Positions 8,691 to 18,707 of a stretch of DNA of 64,000 bases are shown in pieces. Source of the stretch: Pirellulaceae bacterium. GTDB taxonomy: Bacteria; Planctomycetota; Planctomycetia; Pirellulales; Pirellulaceae. Within the stretch, counting starts at the first letter, position 1. The number at the start of each line of letters is the position of its first letter. Location: positions 89,650 to 153,649 of the forward strand of contig JAQWSU010000051.1 in NCBI GenBank assembly GCA_029243025.1, given 5' to 3'. Both the position numbers and the translations under genes were made by a program. The notes under the pieces were generated by a model that saw only the letters and a program-made list of their open reading frames with translations, was not told the DNA's origin and made no database searches.

Positions 8691-11182
8691 TGAACCCATG
8701 CGGAACCCGCTGTAATTTGACTCTCAGTCTGCTTGTGGTTCTTCTGCTGACGACTTGCCTTCGTGCTGAAATCAAAATCTTTCCCGACAACGCGATTGTC
8801 TTATCCGGACATGATTCGGTGCAGCGCGTGCTCGCCGAGCAAATTCAGGACGGGCAATCGGTCGGAGATGTGACAGAACAGGTCGTTTGGAAGGTGAGTG
8901 ATTTAGGCATTGCGCGGATCGAAGGCGGACAGCTTTTTCCTGTGGCTGACGGCCTTACGACGCTTACCGCCACGGGGGAACTGGGGAAAGCGACTGTCGA
9001 GGTGAGCGTGATCGGTGCGACCCAGAAGACGGATTGGGAGTTTTCCCGTCATCTGCTGCCCGTTTTGTCCCGAGCTGGCTGCAATACGGGGGCCTGCCAT
9101 GGGGCGCTTGCCGGCAAGGGAGGTTTCCGATTGTCGTTGCGAGGTTACCACCCAGACGGCGACTATCATGCCATCACGCAAGCGGCTCGTGGACGCCGGA
9201 TCGAACTCTCGGACCCCGGACGAAGTTTGTTAGTGGCAAAACCTTCCGGAATGATTCGCCATCAGGGCGGAATGCGACTTCCCCCAGAATCTCGTGACTA
9301 TCGTGTGCTGGTCGAATGGGTCACCAATGGTGCATCGGGGCCATCGAAGAATGATTCCAAACTCAGCACGATTCATATTCAGCCCGAGTTAATACGGCTG
9401 CAACCGGGGGACCGACAACGTTTGATTGTCACGGCAGAATATGAGGATGGTTTGCGGGAAGACGTGACGGATTGGGCCATGTTCTCCTCTTCTGATCAAA
9501 CCGTGGCTCGAGTTGACTCCGAGGGCATCGTTGAAATTATTGGCAATGGCGATGGGGCAATTGTCGTTTGGTTTTCCAGCCAGCTTGCTTTGACGCGTCT
9601 TTCTTCGCCATTTCCCAACCAGATTTCCGATGATCGATATGCGGCAACGCCTCGCCGAAACTTTATTGATGACTTAGTGCTCGAAAAACTCAAGGAACTG
9701 AATCTGCTACCCTCGCCTCGATCAACGAATTCCGAGTTTCTCAGGCGGGTCTATCTTGACACGATTGGAACACTGCCAACAAGCGATGAGGTTCAGCTGT
9801 TTCTTGAAAATGAACGTGCTGATAAGCGAGATCGCGTGATTGATGACTTGTTAGCCCGTTCCGAATATGTTGACTATTGGAGTCATCGTTGGTCGGATCT
9901 GCTGTTGGTCAACGGTCGTCGATTGAGACCGAAAGCCGTCCGCGCGTATTACGCCTGGATTCGCGATCACGTCGCGAATAATTCTCCTTGGGATCAGATG
10001 GTTCGCGAGATTGTTACTGCCAAAGGGAGTAGCATTGAGAATGGGGCGACCAATTTTTATGCGTTGCATCAAGATCCGGAGAATATGACCGAAAACGTAA
10101 GCCAAGCGTTTTTGGGCCTCTCGATTGGATGTGCCAAGTGCCACAATCATCCGCTGGAAAAATGGACCAATGATCAATACTATGCGATGGCGAATTTTTT
10201 CTCGCGAGTCAAAGCGAAGGGGTGGGGAGGCGACGCTCGAAGCGGAGATGGGATTCGTACGCTGTTTGCTGCAAATCAGGGTGAGCTCATCCAGCCTTTG
10301 ACCGGAATTGCCCAACGCCCGACTCCTTTGGACGGAAAGCCGTTGCCGCTGGCTGCGACTGGGGATCGACGGGACTTTTTAGCCGATTGGCTGACCTCCT
10401 CCAAAAACGACTATTTTCGTCGCGCGATCACTAATCGAGTTTGGGCCGCGCTGCTGGGGAAAGGACTCGTTGAGCCCGTCGACGATTTGCGTGTCTCCAA
10501 TCCTGCTCGAAATGAACCACTGCTCGATCAGCTGAGTCAGTTCCTGGTCGAACGTGATTTCGATCTGAAAAGTTTGATTCGCGAGATCTTAATCTCCGAA
10601 ACTTATCAACGATCCAGTCAGCCACTGCCCGGCAATCAGGACGATCGTCACTATTTCAGTCGCTATTATCCTAGACGACTTTCTGCCGAAGTATTGCTGG
10701 ATGCGATTTCACAAGTCACTGAAGTGCCGACAAAGTTTACTCAGATCGGATACGACGGAAGTGATTTTCAAAATACTTCTGACTACCCTCTCGGCACCCG
10801 TGCCATCCAATTGCACGATTCGGCTGTCGTTTCTGAATTCCTGAAAAGTTTCGGTCGTAACGAACGAGATATTACCTGCGAGTGTGAACGGTCAGACACG
10901 CCCAGCTTGGTGCAGGTGTTGCACATCAGTAACGGTGTCACCATCAACGAACGTTTGCGGGAGCCAAACAGTTGCGTACAGAAATCGGTCGCTAATGAGT
11001 TGGACCTGGCGGAATTCATTCATCGTGCGTTTGTCAGTACCTTGTCTCGCCCGCCGACTCAACAAGAGGTCGAAGGGCTTTCGCAGATGATTCAAGAAAC
11101 ACCGGAAGATCAACGCATCACGGCATTCGAAGATCTGTATTGGAGCATCATGAGTACTCGAGAGTTTTTGTTCAATCACTAG
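8687..11182 (+). CDS. DUF1549/DUF1553 protein with Ig-like domain and heme motifs
   Basis: Secreted protein of 831 residues. Order: signal peptide (1-27), a bacterial Ig-like segment (about 28-110), a heme-type motif CNTGACH (CX4CH, near residue 132), a second Big-type segment (about 225-290), DUF1549 (about 325-530) containing a CAKCH motif, and DUF1553 (about 565-810). The cysteine motifs suggest covalent c-type heme, but no heme ligation has been shown here. The start is GTG at 8687 overlapping the previous stop, or the ATG at 8690; both fit translational coupling. The pairing with DUF1501 is the standard planctomycete arrangement; proposed roles include polysaccharide breakdown, unproven. 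Confidence 0.9.
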   Translation: MMNPCGTRCNLTLSLLVVLLLTTCLRAEIKIFPDNAIVLSGHDSVQRVLAEQIQDGQSVGDVTEQVVWKVSDLGIARIEGGQLFPVADGLTTLTATGELGKATVEVSVIGATQKTDWEFSRHLLPVLSRAGCNTGACHGALAGKGGFRLSLRGYHPDGDYHAITQAARGRRIELSDPGRSLLVAKPSGMIRHQGGMRLPPESRDYRVLVEWVTNGASGPSKNDSKLSTIHIQPELIRLQPGDRQRLIVTAEYEDGLREDVTDWAMFSSSDQTVARVDSEGIVEIIGNGDGAIVVWFSSQLALTRLSSPFPNQISDDRYAATPRRNFIDDLVLEKLKELNLLPSPRSTNSEFLRRVYLDTIGTLPTSDEVQLFLENERADKRDRVIDDLLARSEYVDYWSHRWSDLLLVNGRRLRPKAVRAYYAWIRDHVANNSPWDQMVREIVTAKGSSIENGATNFYALHQDPENMTENVSQAFLGLSIGCAKCHNHPLEKWTNDQYYAMANFFSRVKAKGWGGDARSGDGIRTLFAANQGELIQPLTGIAQRPTPLDGKPLPLAATGDRRDFLADWLTSSKNDYFRRAITNRVWAALLGKGLVEPVDDLRVSNPARNEPLLDQLSQFLVERDFDLKSLIREILISETYQRSSQPLPGNQDDRHYFSRYYPRRLSAEVLLDAISQVTEVPTKFTQIGYDGSDFQNTSDYPLGTRAIQLHDSAVVSEFLKSFGRNERDITCECERSDTPSLVQVLHISNGVTINERLREPNSCVQKSVANELDLAEFIHRAFVSTLSRPPTQQEVEGLSQMIQETPEDQRITAFEDLYWSIMSTREFLFNH

Positions 11183-11243
11183 GAAATGATTTGCAGATCG
11201 AACGTATCCCTCGCATCCATTCTTACATCAAAGGCATTCGCGC

Positions 11244-14078
11244 ATGCGACTTCAAAATATTGTCAGGACCCTCGCATTGCTTTGGCTTTTGGCCTACGCT
11301 CGCTCGTTGATAGCAGCTGAGTCGCTCGAGTGGCACCAAGACATTATGCCGCTCATGAATCGGTATTGTACGGGGTGTCACAACGACGACGATCTAGAAG
11401 GTGACTTATCGCTCGAGTCCTACTCGACGTTGGTGCAACCCTCTGAAGAGGGTCCGCTAATACAACCCGGAAATGCTGCAGCCAGCCGATTGCTTGGGGT
11501 TGTTAACGGGACGATGGAACCGCGGATGCCGCCGGAGGATCAAACGCAACCGAGTCAACGTGAAATTGATTTGCTCAAACGGTGGATTGAGACAGGAGCG
11601 AAAATAGACGGATCCTTGGCGAATATAAGTCAACCGCCGCGGCGAGAATTGAATACACCTCAAATTGCTCCCAGCCTGACTCCGAAACCGATCACATCGA
11701 TGGCTTTTTCGACTGACGGTCAGGTTTTGGCGGTTGCCCGGTTTCAAAATGTGGATTTGGTTACGGCCAACGATCATCGATTCATTCAGCAATTAAGTGA
11801 TCATCCCGGCAAGGTCAACGATGTGCATTTTACCCGTGACGGTCGCTATTTGATCGCCGCTACGGGAATTGCCGGACTGTCCGGAGAAGCTCAAATCTGG
11901 GATGTTCGCACGGGGCAGAGGGTTCGTCGTTTGGCAGGGCATCGTGATGTGCTCTATGCGGCCGTTGCAACCAACGATGGCCAGCGGCTGGCGACAGCTG
12001 GCTACGATCGAACGGTGATCCTCTGGGATCTTCGTGATGGGGAAAAGCTGCGTGAGTTGAAAGGGCACAATGGTCCCGTCTATGACTTGGCCTTCTCACC
12101 CGATGGGCGTGTGTTAGCAACTGCCAGTGCCGACGCGACAGTCAAAATCTGGAATGTGGCTTCTGGCGAACGTTTGGATACGCTGAGCCAGCCACTCAAA
12201 GAGCAGAATTCGGTCGATATCAGTCCCGATGGTCGATTTGTGATCGCTGGGGGAGAAGATAATCGCATCCGACTCTGGCGGCTCCTTTCGGTCGAAAAGC
12301 CTCGAATCAATCCGTTGCTGATGGCGCGTTTTGCCCATGATAAAACGATTGAGCGAGTCCGTTTCACTGCCGATGGCAAGCAAGTGGTCAGTCTGGCGGG
12401 CGATCGGAAACTGAAGGTTTGGAATGCTACTGATTTGACTCAACAGCAGACAATTGATGCAGGCACCGGCTTTTCTCAGGCCTTTGCTCTGAGACAGGAT
12501 CAACATCAAGTCGCCGTAGGAGGCATGGATGGCGGAATGCTCGTCAGCGATTTTCTAACTTCGAGACCAGCCGAAGATCGGCCCGGACAGAATGTGTCCA
12601 CCGTTCTCTCGCAGGCAAACTCAAGCGAGGAAGTCAGAGAAGTTGCTGAGCAGGAAGCGAATGATCAGATTAGCAGCGCTCAGGCGGTGCAGGTTCCCTG
12701 CCGCATTCAGGGAACAATCTGGAGTCAAGCTGGGACTGCTGATGTTGATTTGTTTCGGTTTGTCGCGAAAAGTGGCGACCGATTGGTAATCGAAACGAAA
12801 GCTGCCCGCGATGACTCGCCGCTTGACACACGCATTGCGGTGTTGGATCAACGGGGAGAACCGATCCCCCGTGTCCAGATGCGAGCTGTTCGTGATTCCT
12901 ATTTCACATTTCGTGGTAAAGATTCGACGCAAACGGGAGACTTTCGCTTACATAATTGGGAAGAAATGGAGCTCAATCAGTACCTCTATGCGTCTGGCGA
13001 AATCGTGAAGCTTTACCATTATCCACGGGGCCCTGACTCAGGCTTCAATGTCTACCCTAACTTTGGACGACGTCACACGTTCTTCGATACGACTTCAATT
13101 ACCCATGCCTTGCATGAACCCTGTTACGTTGTCGAACCGTTTGCACCGAACGCCAAGCTGCCTCCCAACGGATTGCCGACCTTTATTATCAATTATGAAA
13201 ATGATGACGAGAGCCGCGGACGCTTTGGGAAGGACTCGTATCTTCGTTTTGAGGCTCCCAGGAATGGCGAATACATCGTACGCGTCGAAGATGTACGGCG
13301 CCTACACGGCGCCGCATTTAAATATCAACTGTCCCTGCGACGCCCCATGCCCGACTTTACTGTTTCGGTTAGTGGTGCAAATCCAAGTGTTCCCAAGGGG
13401 GCCGGTCGTAAGTTTGGCGTGGAGTTGCAGAGGATCGATGGATTTGATGGTGAGGTTCATGTGGCTGTTGATCGTTTGCCGCCCGGTTTTTCGGTTGGTC
13501 AACCGATTGTGATTCAGGCGGGGCAACTCCGTGGTTGGGGTACGATCATGGCCTCGCCCGATGCGGAACTCAGTGATGTCGAGGTTGCCAAACAATCCCG
13601 TGTTACCGCGACTGCAATGATCAATGGAAAATCAGTAACCAAAGAAGTGGGCTCGCTTGGTGAGATCAAGCTTGAAGATTCACCGAAATTGTTTGTGCAT
13701 TTTTCGGCGAAGGGTGAAGACGCTGAATTGCCGGTGATCGAGATTCAGGCAGGGACGACCACCACTGCTCACATTCGCATCGACCGAAAAGGGCATACCG
13801 GACGGGTTGGTTTTGGGGGGGAAGAGGCGGTGATGAACACGCCTCATGGTGTGTATGTCGATAATATTGGTTTGAATGGCGTACTCATTACCGAATCACA
13901 GTCAGAACGCACAATCTTCATTTCGGCCGAATCGTGGGTGGAAGATACGGAGCGGTTGGTATTTATCGAGGCGAATGCCGGGGGCCGACCCACCTCGCGA
14001 CCCGTGCTGTTGCGCGTTCTTGCAAATCAAGATTCGCTCGCTACCGCAGCGAATAAATTAGGCGTCGTTCAAGAGTGA
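11244..14078 (+). CDS. Planctomycete cytochrome-type protein with WD40 propeller
   Basis: Secreted protein of 944 residues. After a signal peptide (about 1-25) comes a planctomycete cytochrome C segment with a CTGCH motif (near residue 43) and the MPPE block. Next is a run of WD40 repeats (about 150-430), recognisable by IWDVRTGQ, LWDLRDGE and IWNVASGE endings after GH dipeptides, which should form a beta propeller. The C-terminal half (about 475-930) has a pre-peptidase C-terminal-like segment (DVDLFRFVAKSGDRLVIET) and beta-rich domains. It follows the DUF1549/DUF1553 gene by 61 bases and probably belongs to the same unit. Its last 21 bases overlap the convergent gene at 14058. Confidence 0.88.
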   Translation: MRLQNIVRTLALLWLLAYARSLIAAESLEWHQDIMPLMNRYCTGCHNDDDLEGDLSLESYSTLVQPSEEGPLIQPGNAAASRLLGVVNGTMEPRMPPEDQTQPSQREIDLLKRWIETGAKIDGSLANISQPPRRELNTPQIAPSLTPKPITSMAFSTDGQVLAVARFQNVDLVTANDHRFIQQLSDHPGKVNDVHFTRDGRYLIAATGIAGLSGEAQIWDVRTGQRVRRLAGHRDVLYAAVATNDGQRLATAGYDRTVILWDLRDGEKLRELKGHNGPVYDLAFSPDGRVLATASADATVKIWNVASGERLDTLSQPLKEQNSVDISPDGRFVIAGGEDNRIRLWRLLSVEKPRINPLLMARFAHDKTIERVRFTADGKQVVSLAGDRKLKVWNATDLTQQQTIDAGTGFSQAFALRQDQHQVAVGGMDGGMLVSDFLTSRPAEDRPGQNVSTVLSQANSSEEVREVAEQEANDQISSAQAVQVPCRIQGTIWSQAGTADVDLFRFVAKSGDRLVIETKAARDDSPLDTRIAVLDQRGEPIPRVQMRAVRDSYFTFRGKDSTQTGDFRLHNWEEMELNQYLYASGEIVKLYHYPRGPDSGFNVYPNFGRRHTFFDTTSITHALHEPCYVVEPFAPNAKLPPNGLPTFIINYENDDESRGRFGKDSYLRFEAPRNGEYIVRVEDVRRLHGAAFKYQLSLRRPMPDFTVSVSGANPSVPKGAGRKFGVELQRIDGFDGEVHVAVDRLPPGFSVGQPIVIQAGQLRGWGTIMASPDAELSDVEVAKQSRVTATAMINGKSVTKEVGSLGEIKLEDSPKLFVHFSAKGEDAELPVIEIQAGTTTTAHIRIDRKGHTGRVGFGGEEAVMNTPHGVYVDNIGLNGVLITESQSERTIFISAESWVEDTERLVFIEANAGGRPTSRPVLLRVLANQDSLATAANKLGVVQE

Positions 14079-14405
14079 ATCAATTTGTTGTACGGCAACG
14101 GTAAGGGAGTGAACCGCCATTTGGAAATTTGTGTGTTGCGAGATCTCAGGTTGTATTTCGCAGAATAATTCGGTTGCCGATTTTAGCTTTCGCAGCTTTT
14201 TTTTTGCCTGTCGCAGATAGGCCTCTGCGTCTCCACTGTTGAGTGGTCCCCCCAGGGCAAGCATGTAGTCATAGAGGGAACGATGAACCTCACAAAGCTC
14301 CTCGTCTTCCTCCGCCTCTTCGCTGTGTTTCAGGAACGCACGCACCATCCAGACATGGCTCAGGAGTGCATCGATCCGGTGCATCGTCTCTTCAGGGTTG
14401 TGCAT
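14058..14405 (-). CDS. Small helical protein of unknown function
   Basis: A 115-residue acidic protein predicted to be almost all helix, with no signal peptide or membrane segment. No known domain was recognised. It has one cysteine near the middle and one toward the C-terminus, and a basic patch (KKKLRKLKS). The coding character (regular amphipathic helices, few low-complexity tracts) and its position six bases downstream of the membrane-protein gene at 14412 support it as a real gene transcribed in the same direction. Its 3' end overlaps the convergent WD40 gene by 21 bases. Confidence 0.65.
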   Translation of the reverse strand: MHNPEETMHRIDALLSHVWMVRAFLKHSEEAEEDEELCEVHRSLYDYMLALGGPLNSGDAEAYLRQAKKKLRKLKSATELFCEIQPEISQHTNFQMAVHSLTVAVQQIDSLLNDA

Positions 14406-14411
14406 TGGAAT

Positions 14412-15068
14412 TCAAGACAGATTTTCTTCCGAGGAATTATCCACATGTTTCGAATCTGTTGAAGAACTTGTGGCCGAATGGGATCCTCCGGTCTCTTTCG
14501 TCGCAGGCGACTCTTTGGTTTTCGAGGCGGATGTTGATTCCTGGCTTGACTTGGCAGGAGGCGCATGATGCTTGTCTGCGGCCTGTCCTTTGGGAGCAAA
14601 AGCCAACACCATCGACGCGCCAATCGCGACCATAATGATCCCCGCTAAGAAGAATGGAAAACGGGCTCCCAGGTTCTTCCAAGAAGTTCCTTGAAAATAC
14701 ATCGACACCAAGACATTGATGATTGGGGCACCGCCAAAGACCAGTGGCATGACATAAATGGGTTTGCCGCCACTGGTTAATGCGAGGATGATGCCAAGAG
14801 CACCGAAGGCACCTGCTGTGCCAGCGAGCATGCTCATCGAAATGCCTGAGAAGCTCCAGTCACCGCCCAGTTTACCGCGGCTGCTGAGAATGATGACCGG
14901 AACGATGATGGCGACAATGAAGTAGGCTCCGCCGACGCAGATCAATGGCTTGAGCCGATCGTCGCCAAGCCCATGTCCGCCTTTGTGCAAGATGGGGCCA
15001 TACGCACCCCAACAAAGGATCGTAAGAGCGATTCCAGGTAATGCGAAAACGATGTCTTTCATCGACAA
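14412..15068 (-). CDS. Inner-membrane protein, transporter-like
   Basis: 218 residues with about five to six hydrophobic segments (roughly 7-25, 45-62, 80-98, 108-125 and 138-157), followed by a hydrophilic Ala/Ser/Thr/Lys-rich tail (about 162-218). The pattern of short loops and glycine-rich helices resembles half of an EamA/drug-metabolite-type transporter, but the similarity is weak and no substrate can be given. The tail is low complexity and probably cytoplasmic or disordered. It precedes the small protein at 14058 by six bases, so the two are probably co-transcribed. Confidence 0.7.
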   Translation of the reverse strand: MSMKDIVFALPGIALTILCWGAYGPILHKGGHGLGDDRLKPLICVGGAYFIVAIIVPVIILSSRGKLGGDWSFSGISMSMLAGTAGAFGALGIILALTSGGKPIYVMPLVFGGAPIINVLVSMYFQGTSWKNLGARFPFFLAGIIMVAIGASMVLAFAPKGQAADKHHAPPAKSSQESTSASKTKESPATKETGGSHSATSSSTDSKHVDNSSEENLS

Positions 15069-15154
15069 ATCTCCGTAAGCAAGGGGAAGTCGAGTAGTCT
15101 ACCACGCAACTGCGATCCGCCCAACCGACCTAATTAGTGATCGAAATGGGACTT

Positions 15155-18100
15155 TTACTCGTCGCGAAGCGCTTCAAGTGTTGGTGTGGTGAGAACTCGG
15201 TAGATGGCCATGGCACCCGTGATCACTCCCACGATCAGCAACAAGCTTAAAATGCTGAATACCGTGAACCAAGGTGGTTTTGCCCCACCCGACCAAGCGT
15301 GTGGTACGACTGCGATGAGTGCTGCGACTAATCCCATTCCCAGACCGGCAAGCAGGAGCACTAGATGTTCGCCGAGGACAAGATGGGCCAGCTGATACTT
15401 GGAGAATCCGACTGCCTGCAATAGGGCCAGTTCGTGTCGGCGTTCAAAAACATTTCGTAACTGCACCGCGGCTAAGCCAAAAGTTCCCAGCAATAGCCCC
15501 AATCCTCCCAGGCTTTGAAAGGTAGAAAGATAGGTGTTTTGAACCGCAAGCAGCTCTTGTAGAAAATCAGTCGATTCGGTGGTTGTCCAACCTTGGTCGC
15601 TGAAAGTTTCTTCCAGTAAACGAGCCGATTCATCGGTTTGCGAAGGTAAGCAGTGGATGAGAAAGTAGCGATATCCGCTGATGTTGGGGAATACGTTGAG
15701 AAGATTGTCTTCGCTGACGATCAATGCTCCCTGCAGGATTGTGTTAGATAACAAGCCGACGACTTCGAAGGTTACAGTCCCCGCTGCGCCATAATCGATT
15801 TCAAATCGTTCACCGATGCCTCCGTAAAGATGCAGGCTGTACATCGCAGTGTTTTTGTCCAAGACAACGGGAATCGCGGATTCGAGATGCTGGTCAAGCA
15901 AAAGCCAGGGATTGGCCTTCGTTGTCGGATCGTTGCCAGCGCTGGCAGCCCATCCGAATGCGGTTTTTTCTGGATTGTTGAAATGCTCGATGAAATTTGG
16001 CGGGCAGCCGATGACGCGCGGACGCTGAGATTGATACAGATTGCGACAACTCGCATCGTCGCCTCCCTGAAGGCGGAAGGAAAAAAACGTGGAGTTGTTT
16101 AGTGGCCCGGCCGCTGAGCCCATTACATCAACCCGCACCGTTGGATCGTTGAGGTTTTCAAAGATCGGCAGATCCGTTTGCGCAAATAACTGAAATCCAC
16201 CTGTTCCTTCCGTGGTGGGACTCAGCCGAAAAGCACTGATGGCCACGATCAGAAAGCATGCCGCAGCCATCAAGCCAATGGTGAGCGTGCTGCGGCGGGG
16301 GTTGCGAGCGAGGTTTTTTAGGGCAAGCCGCCAGATGTTGAGCTTCTCTGGTTGGTCCTTCCCCCCAACAGCGAGTTGTTTCAGACGTTGCGATGTCCAA
16401 GTGAAGGCTGCGATCAACGCAATCGCACCGCTACCGAAGAAAGCCCCCGCTTGCGCTTCGCCCGCGAGGCGGGTCGCCAGGATCGCCAGCACGAGGGCAA
16501 GTAACAACAGGACTGGAGGCAGGTAGAACCATTGACGGCGAACGGCAATCGTTACGTCTGCGGTGACTCGTCCGCTGAGCAGGCGCCGCACAGAAAGTTG
16601 CCGCAATCCCCGCAAGGTGGCAATTAACGTTAGGAGCGATGCTGCAACTCCCCCCAACAAACCCAGTATGAGGCTCCAGGGATTGATCACCAATTCCAAG
16701 AACGGCGTGACGATTGCCTCGACCCACCAGGTCTTGAGACCGATCAGCATCAGATTGGCATAAGCGATACCGAGGAGACTACCGATCAGGGCGCCCCCCA
16801 CGCTAAGGCCAAATCCTTCATAGAGAAACAAGCGGGTCATTTGTTTGCGCGTTAAGCCTACGGCCAGCAGCAGGCCGGCATTTCGACCTCGTTGTTCAAC
16901 GGCAAGGCGAGACAACAGCGCCACGAGCATGATGGCAGAGGCGATGATGAAAAAACTGAATCCAAGAAAAAGTAAACTAAAAGGAGTAGTTCCCGATGAA
17001 GCCTGAAGGCCATCTGATTTGACATGTAACAAATGAAAACCGAATTGCTCAAGTTGAGCGTTGATCACTTGGCTCACTCGCTGGCGAATTTGTTCTTCGT
17101 TGACCGTATTATCGATCGGTAATCGAAAAGAAGTGGTCTGCCCGAACCGACTACGCCACAAATCTTGGCCGGTAGCGAAGCTAATAAATGCTTTCGGGGT
17201 CGTTCGATAGTTGTCCCAGTAATCCTCGTCTTTGGGGTTTCGGATCCGACGGTAGTCGAATGGGAAAGGAGGGTCCCACTCATCGATTGATGCTTGATCC
17301 GTGATGCCGGGAACACTGGGAGTTAGGTCTGGGTCTGTGGCTGCTGACGGTGGACTTACGTATCGCGCGGAGGTATCGTCCGTATAGGGTAGCAAGGGGG
17401 GCGTGAGTGGCACGATCTCTCGCAAGCGAAACGCTCTCGTTGTCTCACGGGTTTCGCCATGTGTTGTTTCTGGATCGAAAAAAGAAATCTGAATTTCATC
17501 CCCAGGTTGGACATCAAGGTCATTAGCCGCCCAGGAGTTCAGTACAATTTCGTCATTTTGGAGAGGCGCGATTGGTTCGCCCTGTTTGTCGATCAGTGGG
17601 CCGAGTTGCGCGGTCGAATCGACGGCGGTGATGGTGGAGTAGGGAATCACCTGATCGGAGTCGGCTTGGCCAGTTTGGGCAATCGAATTGGCCAGATAAG
17701 TCATCACCGGCTGCACGTCGAACTCACCCAGCGCTTGTAGGATTGCATCGTGGACCTTATCCGAGAATACCATTCGGTCGGTCGAGAGGCTGTAATAGCG
17801 GTAGGCGATTTCCGGGGAGTTGCGTCCCTCATTCCAATATTGACGTTCGACACGTTTCAGAATCAGCCCCGCATCGTCTAGCGTTGGACGAATTGCCTCC
17901 TTCAGTCGGGCGACGCTGGCTGGATCAGGAGCAAGGTCAAGCCGTTTGCCCGCGAATAGAATCGCGTTGATCTTGTGCGGACGATCCAAGGCTGTCTGGA
18001 GCGTCTCCAGTGGCAAGAATGCGTTGAATGGGGTCGCTTGATTCGCTTGGAGTGAAAATCGCCCTAGTCCTTCTGCAGGAACAATCGCGACTACCTTGAG

Positions 18101-18679
18101 TTCTGCCAGACTCCGTGTTAAGTCAGAGGTGTCGGCCAGTGTGCTATCGGCCGCAATCGCTTTATCCTGGGCGAGTCGTAAGATGAGTGTGTCGCCAAGT
18201 TTGGCCTGAAGACGATCGGCGAGTGGCTGGTTTAAAACGATTTCTCGCCCACTGGGGATTCGGGTAGGCTTTGTCTGGATATCTCCCAAATTCCAAAACG
18301 TCTCTGTGCTGCCGATCACCGTGATGTTTGTGGCCCGAAAGCTTTGATCGGTTGTGGGATGTTCTGCACTCGCTTGGCTGAATAGTATGGCTCCCTGTGC
18401 CGACTCAAAACCCGCCAATGCCTGCGGATCGGACTGAATTCTTTGCACAAGTTCGGCGGCAAAGAAATGGTCTGCGATCAGGATTTCATCGATCTTGCCA
18501 AGACGTTCGATTGTCAATCGCTGGAGGCTTCCACGGACTGAGTCCCCAACAATCAATGCGCCGGTCAGGACCGCGGTGCCTGTAATGATCCCCAGCATTA
18601 CTGCCAAGCTGACTTGCCAGTGATGTAGCAAGCTCTTGAGAGCGTACTGACGACCGTCGAATTTGTGGGGTGTATCCAT
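15155..18679 (-). CDS. Large FtsX/MacB-type ABC transporter permease
   Basis: Inner-membrane permease of 1174 residues, far larger than LolC/E (about 400) and closer to two-module FtsX permeases. One membrane helix near residues 18-42 is followed by a long extracytoplasmic region (about 50-590). Then come FtsX-type membrane segments (about 590-760), further helices (about 780-830), a second extracytoplasmic domain (about 860-1040), and a final FtsX module (about 1050-1170, with ERRHELALLQAVGFSKYQL). The reading frame is open to 18784, but the ATG at 18679 is just past the upstream ATPase gene (stop at 18708) and begins a plausible cytoplasmic leader. The 28-base gap to the ATPase gene indicates one transporter. 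It probably moves lipoproteins, lipids or other envelope substrates. Confidence 0.85.
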   Translation of the reverse strand: MDTPHKFDGRQYALKSLLHHWQVSLAVMLGIITGTAVLTGALIVGDSVRGSLQRLTIERLGKIDEILIADHFFAAELVQRIQSDPQALAGFESAQGAILFSQASAEHPTTDQSFRATNITVIGSTETFWNLGDIQTKPTRIPSGREIVLNQPLADRLQAKLGDTLILRLAQDKAIAADSTLADTSDLTRSLAELKVVAIVPAEGLGRFSLQANQATPFNAFLPLETLQTALDRPHKINAILFAGKRLDLAPDPASVARLKEAIRPTLDDAGLILKRVERQYWNEGRNSPEIAYRYYSLSTDRMVFSDKVHDAILQALGEFDVQPVMTYLANSIAQTGQADSDQVIPYSTITAVDSTAQLGPLIDKQGEPIAPLQNDEIVLNSWAANDLDVQPGDEIQISFFDPETTHGETRETTRAFRLREIVPLTPPLLPYTDDTSARYVSPPSAATDPDLTPSVPGITDQASIDEWDPPFPFDYRRIRNPKDEDYWDNYRTTPKAFISFATGQDLWRSRFGQTTSFRLPIDNTVNEEQIRQRVSQVINAQLEQFGFHLLHVKSDGLQASSGTTPFSLLFLGFSFFIIASAIMLVALLSRLAVEQRGRNAGLLLAVGLTRKQMTRLFLYEGFGLSVGGALIGSLLGIAYANLMLIGLKTWWVEAIVTPFLELVINPWSLILGLLGGVAASLLTLIATLRGLRQLSVRRLLSGRVTADVTIAVRRQWFYLPPVLLLLALVLAILATRLAGEAQAGAFFGSGAIALIAAFTWTSQRLKQLAVGGKDQPEKLNIWRLALKNLARNPRRSTLTIGLMAAACFLIVAISAFRLSPTTEGTGGFQLFAQTDLPIFENLNDPTVRVDVMGSAAGPLNNSTFFSFRLQGGDDASCRNLYQSQRPRVIGCPPNFIEHFNNPEKTAFGWAASAGNDPTTKANPWLLLDQHLESAIPVVLDKNTAMYSLHLYGGIGERFEIDYGAAGTVTFEVVGLLSNTILQGALIVSEDNLLNVFPNISGYRYFLIHCLPSQTDESARLLEETFSDQGWTTTESTDFLQELLAVQNTYLSTFQSLGGLGLLLGTFGLAAVQLRNVFERRHELALLQAVGFSKYQLAHLVLGEHLVLLLAGLGMGLVAALIAVVPHAWSGGAKPPWFTVFSILSLLLIVGVITGAMAIYRVLTTPTLEALRDE

Positions 18680-18707
18680 GCGCTGATCGTTGCGGATGCA
18701 ATTTTGT

